Assembly (NCBI RefSeq): GCF_014596475.1
Contig: NZ_MECJ01000014.1
Span: 52,409 to 116,408, forward strand
Origin: Streptomyces sp. CBMA152
GTDB lineage: Bacteria; Actinomycetota; Actinomycetes; Streptomycetales; Streptomycetaceae
Length of the DNA: 64,000 nucleotides
Direction of reading: 5' to 3'
The translations under genes were made by a program, and so were the position numbers. Each line of letters starts with the position of its first letter. Position 1 is the stretch's first letter. Below the pieces are notes generated by a model. The model made no database searches, was not told the DNA's origin, and worked only from the letters and a program-made list of their open reading frames with translations. Below are positions 58,207 to 64,000 of this stretch, one piece after another.

Positions 58207-59500
58207 GTGGACGGAGAGGGCGCGAGGTATCTGAGACGCCGGGACTCCGCCCCACTGCCCGCCGACCTCACTCAGCTCGGTGAGTCCCGGCTCGCGCTCG
58301 CCCTCTGCCACCGCGACGGGAGGATCCGTCAGCAGGCGCTGCGCCAGTCGGTCCCCTACCCCGGCCCGCTGCCGTTGGTCGTGATTCGCTGCACCGACTG
58401 GGTCGGCCCGGTGCGCGAGCACGCCCGGCGGCTGCTGCGCGAGGCGCTGAACGTGGACTCTGCCCTCGACCTCGCGCCGCTCATCCTCCGCGTCGGCCGC
58501 CGCGACAGAGGCGCCTTCGGCGTCGATGCGCTCGGCCACATCCTGTGCCAGGCATCCCACGGGCAGCTCGCTGTTCTCTTCGCTGACCCCGACCGCATCG
58601 TCCGGCGGTTCGCCTACCGGCTGGCCATCGAAGGCCGACTGCTCCGTCCCGCTGAGCCGGCCCGCGCGGCCGCCCGGGACCAGGACACCGTGGTCCAGGA
58701 CCTGTGTGCCACAGCGGCGCTCACGGCTCTTGGGGGATGAGGATGCCTACGAGGGTGTGCTGCCCCCACTGCTGTCCGCCCGCAACCCGCGTACCCGTTC
58801 GGCCGGCGTCACCGCGCTGAGGCGAGCGGGGCGGTGAGATCAGGCCGAGCCGTTTCTCAGCGACCGTTCCGCGCTCGTGCGTGCTTGCGCCCGGTACGTC
58901 GTACGACAGCAGGGAGGTGACGCGGCGGCCTGGTACCGGGAGCGGTGCACGGCACCGGACGACCCCGAGTTGCCGCCCGGTGCGGTCATCGGGCTGGCCG
59001 AGTGCGGTAACCGCGCGGACGCCGGGCTGCTGTGGCCGCTGCTCGTGCACCCGGCGGCCGGGGTACGGGCGCGAGCGGTCGCAGGGCTGCGGGCACTGGA
59101 CCGCGCGGATACGAAGCAGCTGTGGCCGCTCCTCGACGACCCTGCCGCCGGGGTCGTCCGCGAGTCCGCCGCCGCTCTGCTGCCCTCAGTCCAGAAACTA
59201 CCCGCCGACTGGCTACTGGAGCGCACCAGCTCCGAGCGGCCGCGGCACGTCCGCGTCGGCGCATTCCGGCTGCTCGACGCCCGCGGCGGCATCATGGCGC
59301 TACGGGCGGCGGTCGGTCTGCTCGGGGACCCGGACATGAAGCTGCGCACCTGGGCCGGACAATCAGTGCAGCGCTGGCATCCGTCACCAGACGAGCGGCA
59401 CGGCGACGCGGAGGTGGGTGAACTGCTCGACCGGAGCCGACACCTCTTCAGCGAGCACGTGCTGCGCCGACGCAAGTGGGAAGCCGGCGTAGACAGCTGA
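58207..59500 (+). pseudogene. HEAT-repeat protein split by two frameshifts
   Basis: Helical repeats (LALALCHRDGRIRQQALRQS, WVGPVREHARRLLREAL, then LLWPLLVHPAAGVRARAVAGLRALDRAD and QLWPLLDDPAAGVVRESAAALLPSV) run across the region. The frame is left near 58730, regained in another phase as DAYEGVLPPLLSARNPRTRSAGVTALR, and left again near 58840. The three parts make one HEAT-repeat protein of about 430 residues. Unless the breaks are sequencing errors, the gene is inactive. Confidence 0.7.
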
Positions 59501-59633
59501 GACTGCACAGTGGCCCAGAACGCTGCTCAGCAATCACGCGCCCGGTGGCCCTTGTGACAGCACGCCTGCCTTGGTGACAACTATCGTGCTTCGGCTCATC
59601 ACGAGGTCTACAACAGGCTCGAATTGTGCGTGG

Positions 59634-60024
59634 CTAAAACGAGATCTTGAGCCACTCCAGCGGGCCGAATCCGAAGTACGCACGGCACGAGATGACGAGC
59701 CCTGCGGAGGTCGCCGCACGGTGCCTTGCTTGTGCTTGAGCTGCGGTTGCCACTCGCCTCGGTCTCCTTCGCCAAGGCGGTCTGGAGGCGCTGCTGCGGC
59801 TTGGTGATGGCGCCGGAGCGGAGCCGCTCCACAGTGCGCCGCGAGATGCCCAGGCGCTCCGCGACAGCCTGTGTGGAGCCCTTGGCACGCGTGAGGAGGA
59901 ATTTCATCCGGGCACGCGCGGATTTCGGCGCAGGCCGGGTGGACGGGGCGCGCTCCGCGCGGGTGAGGCCATCCATGATCTTGGCGCGTGTCCGGGCGGC
60001 GCGCTGTGCATCGGCATCAGTCAT
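59634..60024 (-). pseudogene. Tpg-like telomere terminal protein, frameshifted and truncated
   Basis: MTDADAQRAARTRAKIMDGLTRAER is followed by PAPKSARARMKFLLTRAKGSTQAVAERLGISRRTVERLRSGAITKPQQRLQTAL, the N-terminal HTH part of Streptomyces Tpg. After KETEA the frame changes; homology resumes as ARHRAATSAGLVISCRAYFGFGP, then stops at LEWLKISF. The last third of Tpg (about 60 residues) is missing. Tpg caps linear replicon ends. This copy is inactive and suggests a chromosome arm or a former linear plasmid. Confidence 0.72.
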
Positions 60025-60172
60025 GTGATCAGCAGACCCGGACCGGCCTGTGGACAGAGGACCCCGGTGGCTGATCTCTATCCCCGGCGGGCGCATAGCC
60101 CCTCATCCGAAGTCGCATTCCCCTGAGCGATAACTCGCGGCGGAGAAAGGCAGGTTGGAGGAACTTGAGCAG

Positions 60173-61483
60173 ATGAGCAACTCCTTGTGGGCCGCGTCGG
60201 CGGCGGATCTGACGATCGAGCGCATCCGTGCTCTGGCCGCACGTCCGGACCAGGTGGAAAGCCTGACGCTTGAGTTCAAGCGCGAGTACTCCTCCAGCTT
60301 GGTGAAGACGATCGCGGCGATGGCCAATACCTACGGCGGCCTGATCATGGTGGGCATCGCCGACAAGGTCGAGCCGGGCTCCGAGCGCGTGGTCGGCGTC
60401 GACGCCCAGGCAACGATCGACAAGATCGCGAGTGCCTGTAGCGAGAGGTTCGACCCGCCCTGGGAACCGACTTTCATCCCGGTCCCCTTCGGCGACCAGT
60501 CCGGGCTCAGCGTGGTGGTCATCCGGGTAGACGCCAACGTCGCTCCCCGGCCCCTTCTGATCGACCTGAAGGCGCCGATCCGGCTCAGTGGACAGAACTC
60601 CACGGCAGATCGTGACCGGCTGCTCCGGCTCGCCCGGGAGGCGTCGGCCGCAGGAGTGCTGTCCATGAGCCACAACATCCTGGACCCGCACCTGAACACG
60701 GACAATGAGGGACGCCCGACCGAGGACTTCATCCTCCGCACAGGCGTCGCCCTCCCCACGGGAGAAGCGGGCACCTGGCGCCCGCTGTCGGAGCGGTCCG
60801 TCGGCGCGCTCGCGCAGGCGCTAACCGCCTCGGCCCTGCCCGGTGCTCTACTCAAGCTCGGGCACGGGGCGTTCGACCAGTTCATGGGATTCCGGCGGCT
60901 GGGCCACAACAGGTCTCGTACGGCCCGGCTTGTGTGGCAGGCCGTCAGTGGTTCCTCGCTCAAGCACCCAGTCGAAGCCGTTGTGACGGTCACGCTCCCC
61001 GACATCTACTACTCCTCTGCCGTCGCCCCGGTCGCGAGTGTCACCATCGATGTCGTCTCCCGAGTCCGGCGATACGCCAACGTGGTCGGGATCCCACATG
61101 AATACCAGTACCCCGTGCCGGACCTGATCGACGTGCTCGACAGCCTTCTCAACGCCGCTGTCGACCACGACGTCGTCACGGAACTGGCCCGTATCGCGGA
61201 CATCGACACCGCTCTGGTACCGCAGCCGCGGGAACTCCACCTTGTCGCGGACGGGCAGGTTGCCCGCCTACTCCAACCTGGCGGCCAACTGAAGCAGATC
61301 CCTCAGGCCGGTCCTTCGTTCGGTGGCACCTTCCGTGCCAATCCCGCCCTGGACCTGCGAGTCACCGCCGAGCGCCAGGAGCAGGTCGACGACTGGGTCC
61401 GGCAACTCGGGCTCGACGCAGGCCTGACTGGGATGGAGGCTCTGGTGGAGCTCTACCGGGCGCAGGGCGTGCATACGCCGTAG
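60173..61483 (+). CDS. AlbA_2-domain protein (Schlafen AAA-like)
   Basis: About 436 residues. The N-terminal domain shows LTLEFKREYSSSLVKTIAAMANTYGGLIMVGIADKV, the pattern ExK...AmANtxGGxixxGv of AlbA_2/divergent AAA-4 domains that bind nucleic acid. The C-terminal 250 residues are of unknown family. Some AlbA_2 proteins act in phage defence or translational control. ATG 60173 is preferred; TTG 60155 is in frame but would place GGAGG inside the gene. It is not in an operon. Confidence 0.75.
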   Translation: MSNSLWAASAADLTIERIRALAARPDQVESLTLEFKREYSSSLVKTIAAMANTYGGLIMVGIADKVEPGSERVVGVDAQATIDKIASACSERFDPPWEPTFIPVPFGDQSGLSVVVIRVDANVAPRPLLIDLKAPIRLSGQNSTADRDRLLRLAREASAAGVLSMSHNILDPHLNTDNEGRPTEDFILRTGVALPTGEAGTWRPLSERSVGALAQALTASALPGALLKLGHGAFDQFMGFRRLGHNRSRTARLVWQAVSGSSLKHPVEAVVTVTLPDIYYSSAVAPVASVTIDVVSRVRRYANVVGIPHEYQYPVPDLIDVLDSLLNAAVDHDVVTELARIADIDTALVPQPRELHLVADGQVARLLQPGGQLKQIPQAGPSFGGTFRANPALDLRVTAERQEQVDDWVRQLGLDAGLTGMEALVELYRAQGVHTP

Positions 61484-61614
61484 GGCGTGACCGCGAGACG
61501 GCTGGTCCCCGGCAGCTTCCATGCCGGGGTGTGACTGAGCGGTTCAGTTGGCGAGTTGAGTACCGCGTATGCCCGGAGCCCGATGGGTGACGGGGCGACT
61601 GTGGTCTTTCTCGT

Positions 61615-62733
61615 TCATCGGGGCCCCCAGTCGAGTACGGGGGCGAGCGAGCGCAACGAGGCGCTTGCCGGGGTCAGGCGCAGTGCCAGGTCTCGGAGTC
61701 CGGCGGCGAGCGGCGAGGACAATTGGGCGACAGTGCCGATGCGGTCCGCGCGCCGGGCGATCATCTGGGTGCGCGGGCGACGCGCGAGGTCGTAGGCGCC
61801 GAGCCCGCCGCTGCTGTCGAGCGCGGCGGCGAGTTCGACTGCGTCTTCCAGGGCCTGGCACGCGCCCTGGCCGAGGTTCGGGGTCATGGCATGAGCGGCG
61901 TCCCCGATCAGGGCGACTCGCCCGGACACGTAAGTCGGCAGCGGCGAAAGCGAGTGGACGTCGTGGCGCAGAACCGCTGACTCGTCGGCAGCCGCGAGCA
62001 CGGCCGGAATCGGATCGTGCCAGGTGCCGAAGCGGCGTCGCAGCTCGGCCAGTCCATCGCCGGTGCCGCCCTCGGGGACGGTGGCGACGCCGAATGCGTA
62101 GACGCGGCCGTCCGGCAGCGGTACGAACCCGAAGCGCTCGCCCCGGCCCCAGGTCTCGCCGCCCGCGCCGATCGGCACCGGGCCGGTGACCACCCGCCAG
62201 GTGGTGTAGCCCGCGTATCGGGGGCCAGGAGCGTCCGGCCACAGTGAGCGGCGCACGACGCTGCGGATGCCGTCGGCCCCTACCACCAGGTCCGCGTGAA
62301 GCTCTCCGCCGTCGTGGACGACAGTGCCGTCCGGCCGCACCCGTCGTACGGCCACTCCGGGCCGCAGCACCTGCTCCGGAAGGGCGGCGCAAAGGATGTC
62401 GAGCAGCTCGGCCCGGTGCAGGACGGTGAGTTGCCCGTAGCGGCTCTCCATCGCCCGGGTGTCGGTCCGCGACAGCCAGGCACCCTTCGGGTTGCGGATG
62501 CCCGCGCCGGTGTCGGCCAGTGCGTGCTGCCTGACCTGCGCTCCCAGCCCCAGCGCGTCCAACGCCCGCAGGGCGTTCGGCCACAGCGAGATCCCGGCGC
62601 CCACCTCACGGAACTCGGCTGCGCGTTCGAGCACCTGGACCTGCCAGCCTCTGCGGCTCAGGCCGATCGCCGTGGCCAACCCGCCGATGCCGCCGCCCAC
62701 GACGATGGCGTCCCGATGTCCAGTGGCTCCCAC
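61615..62733 (-). CDS. FAD-dependent monooxygenase
   Basis: A 372-residue class A flavin monooxygenase close to salicylate hydroxylase-like enzymes. DAIVVGGGIGGLATAIGLSRRGWQVQVLE near the N-terminus, DLVVGADGIRS near 160, and VALIGDAAHAMTPNLGQGACQALEDAVEL near 285 are the three canonical motifs. GTG 62733 is preceded by GAGGGGGC. It is divergent from a TetR gene with shared operators, a classic substrate-inducible pair. Confidence 0.88.
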   Translation of the reverse strand: MGATGHRDAIVVGGGIGGLATAIGLSRRGWQVQVLERAAEFREVGAGISLWPNALRALDALGLGAQVRQHALADTGAGIRNPKGAWLSRTDTRAMESRYGQLTVLHRAELLDILCAALPEQVLRPGVAVRRVRPDGTVVHDGGELHADLVVGADGIRSVVRRSLWPDAPGPRYAGYTTWRVVTGPVPIGAGGETWGRGERFGFVPLPDGRVYAFGVATVPEGGTGDGLAELRRRFGTWHDPIPAVLAAADESAVLRHDVHSLSPLPTYVSGRVALIGDAAHAMTPNLGQGACQALEDAVELAAALDSSGGLGAYDLARRPRTQMIARRADRIGTVAQLSSPLAAGLRDLALRLTPASASLRSLAPVLDWGPR

Positions 62734-62742
62734 AACCGCCCC

Positions 62743-62782
62743 CTCTACGTCTGTAGAGCCAAAAATTACTACACTTGTAGAG
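62743..62782. promoter_or_regulatory. double operator between monooxygenase and TetR gene
   Basis: CTCTAC-GTCT-GTAGAG at 62743-62758 is a perfect 6+6 inverted repeat. A second copy, CTAC-ACTT-GTAGAG at 62769-62782, shares the pattern CTACnnnTGTAGAG and reaches the TetR start codon at 62782. Binding would repress both genes. Confidence 0.75.
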
Positions 62783-63342
62783 TGACTCGCAAACAAGATC
62801 TACTGGACCGTCGGCAGGAGCTGGCCGACGCGGCGATCGCCACGCTCGCTCGCGAAGGCATGCGCGGACTGACCCACCGGGCCGTCGACCGCTTCGCTGG
62901 CCTGCCCGAGGGCACCACGAGCTACTACTTCCGCACCCGACAGGCGCTGCTGCAGGCGGCGGTGGAACGGCTCGCCGAACTCACTGCAGCCGAGCTGCAG
63001 TTGGCTCCCATCGCCGATCCGGACGATCTGGCCGACGCTGCCGCCGCAGTCGTCGAAAGCTGGCTGACGAGCGGCCGTGACCGGCAACTCGCCCGCTTCG
63101 AACTCTCCATGGAGGCCACTCGGCGACCCGAACTGCGGGAGGTCCTGAGGGCGAGCGGCGCGTCCGTACGGGCCGAAGTGGCCGGCCTGTTGGCACGCGT
63201 CGGCGTTCCCGATCCCGCGCGGCGGGCAGCTGTTCTGGTCGCTTGCGTCGACGGGCTCGTCTTCGACCGCCTCGTCGGCGCCGGCAGCGCGGATGACGAC
63301 CCGGCCGTCCTGCGCACGGTGATTCGCACTCTGCTCGCCTGA
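62782..63342 (+). CDS. TetR-family regulator
   Basis: A 186-residue TetR protein. The HTH reads ELADAAIATLAREGMRGLTHRAVDRFAGLPEGTTSYYFRTRQALL at about 12-57, with the TTSYYF recognition helix common in monooxygenase-linked members. GTG 62782 overlaps the proposed operator. It is divergent from the FAD monooxygenase and probably represses it. Confidence 0.87.
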   Translation: MTRKQDLLDRRQELADAAIATLAREGMRGLTHRAVDRFAGLPEGTTSYYFRTRQALLQAAVERLAELTAAELQLAPIADPDDLADAAAAVVESWLTSGRDRQLARFELSMEATRRPELREVLRASGASVRAEVAGLLARVGVPDPARRAAVLVACVDGLVFDRLVGAGSADDDPAVLRTVIRTLLA

Positions 63343-63621
63343 CGGCACGCCGTTGGTCCCCGCCTCACCGGCGTACCGGCCGCCACCTCGCACTGGCAAC
63401 CGCCGTCAAGGATGGCCGGCACCACACGCGCCGACCGCCTGCAGTGCTGGACAGACCCCCTTGCCGTCGGTAACTCGGCAGGCTTGCTGTCGCCGACAGC
63501 GTTACGCGATCTGCAGCTTCTCGGTCATGTCAGCACGGCAACTGCCGCTGAATCGGCGGGATACCTGACGGCGACGGTGCCCGGTTCCATGAGTCCGGGC
63601 GGGGCCGGCATCTGGGCGGTC

Positions 63622-63880
63622 TCAGAACGTTGTGCGGGGGTCGCCGACTGGGAGCCGCTCGTCGTAGCGCCCGGCTCGGGCCGAGCGGCGCCACGGACGG
63701 GCATGGCGAATGGCCATGGTGATGTCCTCGTCCTTCGAGTCGAGGTCGATGTCCGCGATCGCCAGGGCAGGACGTCCGTCCGCGGGACAACGCGCCAGCC
63801 ACCGTCCGCCAGGCGCCACGATCCCGGACGGCACTGTCTCGGAGAACGGCGCGCGACACTGCGCGCACGCCGTACCCGCC
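63622..63880 (-). pseudogene. carbon-nitrogen hydrolase (nitrilase family) C-terminal remnant
   Basis: GIVAPGGRWLARCPADGRPALAIADIDLDSKDEDITMAIRHARPWRRSARAGRYDERL matches the C-terminal part of nitrilase-superfamily proteins. The catalytic Glu-Lys-Cys part is absent: upstream minus-strand sequence in the window shows stop codons and no matching frame. Only about 75 residues remain. Confidence 0.6.
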
Positions 63881-63914
63881 CTGGTGCAGCCGCTCGACGA
63901 CGTCGACGGAGACG

Positions 63915-64000
63915 ATGAGCACTGATCCACCGGCCGTCAAGACTGCTTGTCAATCGGTCAAGATCGCTTGCCAGAGGAGGCCCTCACCGGGGCTTCACCG
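63915..64000 (+). CDS. possible start of a gene running off the window
   Basis: ATG 63915 with GGAG just upstream opens a frame beginning MSTDPPAVKTACQSVKIACQ that is still open at the window edge. The repeat below lies inside it, so this may be non-coding leader sequence. Weak call. Confidence 0.25.
   Translation, partial: MSTDPPAVKTACQSVKIACQRRPSPGLH
63936..63977. repeat. two tandem 21-base repeats, each with a CAAG-N4-CTTG palindrome
   Basis: GTCAAGACTGCTTGTCAATCG is followed directly by GTCAAGATCGCTTGCCAGAGG. Each copy contains CAAGnnnnCTTG. The 21-base spacing equals two helical turns, as expected for adjacent operator sites on one DNA face. Confidence 0.6.

Noticed and set aside
63412..63918. 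Plus-strand frame of about 168 codons
   Set aside because: The minus strand carries a recognisable nitrilase-family C-terminus; the plus frame ends in poly-Arg.
1..64000. CRISPR array or insertion-sequence transposase
   Set aside because: No regularly spaced repeats with spacers and no transposase domain were seen on either strand.

Overview
The window is high-GC actinobacterial DNA and almost certainly Streptomyces. Evidence: dense GTG and TTG starts, TetR/LuxR/XRE regulators, biosynthetic gene clusters packed end to end, secreted small proteins, and Tpg-like and Tap/Tpg-like terminal-protein genes that suggest a chromosome arm. All calls come from reading translated sequence and motifs; no search was run.

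1-14.3 kb is the end of a secondary-metabolite cluster. It holds the C-terminus of a ketosynthase, a short ketosynthase-like protein, an LLM flavin monooxygenase with a flavin reductase, FabG, a hotdog thioesterase, TetR and LuxR regulators, a phosphopantetheinyl transferase and an FAD monooxygenase. It ends with the C5N cassette: acyl-CoA ligase, 5-aminolevulinate synthase and amide synthetase. This combination fits a manumycin/asukamycin-type polyene amide capped with 2-amino-3-hydroxycyclopentenone. Strong hairpins separate convergent units. An MBL-fold hydrolase, an XRE regulator and an internally deleted FabG copy (14.85-15.19 kb) follow.

15-23 kb is mixed: an ATP-grasp protein that has lost its catalytic residues, an HTH protein, a GNAT, an ankyrin protein, a translationally coupled small pair, and an MmcQ/YjbR fusion.

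23.2-37.8 kb is the most striking region. It is a tightly overlapping minus-strand operon with a lysine/ornithine N-hydroxylase, a stand-alone cupin, a MetRS-like enzyme, a DAO-type FAD oxidase, three ATP-grasp ligases, a DDAH-family hydrolase, a BBE-type oxidase, an isocitrate lyase/PEP mutase-like protein and an MFS exporter. A divergent LuxR-type regulator and a 52-residue peptide gene sit upstream. The first four genes match the N-N bond (hydrazine) machinery known from the s56-p1 pathway, so I predict an uncharacterised hydrazine or hydrazide peptide-like product.

37.9-46.4 kb holds decaying genes (alpha/beta hydrolase, RibD/DHFR-like, ABC-F) among intact ones (TetR with two operators, DUF4287, rhomboid protease, P450, a TrxR-like flavoprotein, XRE, MFS) and a tRNA-like element.

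47.1-51.1 kb is a complete ATP-grasp-modified RiPP (graspetide) locus: XRE-TPR regulator, precursor, ATP-grasp maturase and PCMT-like methyltransferase.

51-64 kb has secreted small proteins, an XRE/HTH-PolB-like/small-HTH operon that resembles a tap-tpg pair, a toxin-antitoxin-like pair, broken HEAT-repeat and Tpg-like genes, an AlbA_2 protein, a TetR/FAD-monooxygenase divergent pair and a nitrilase-family remnant.
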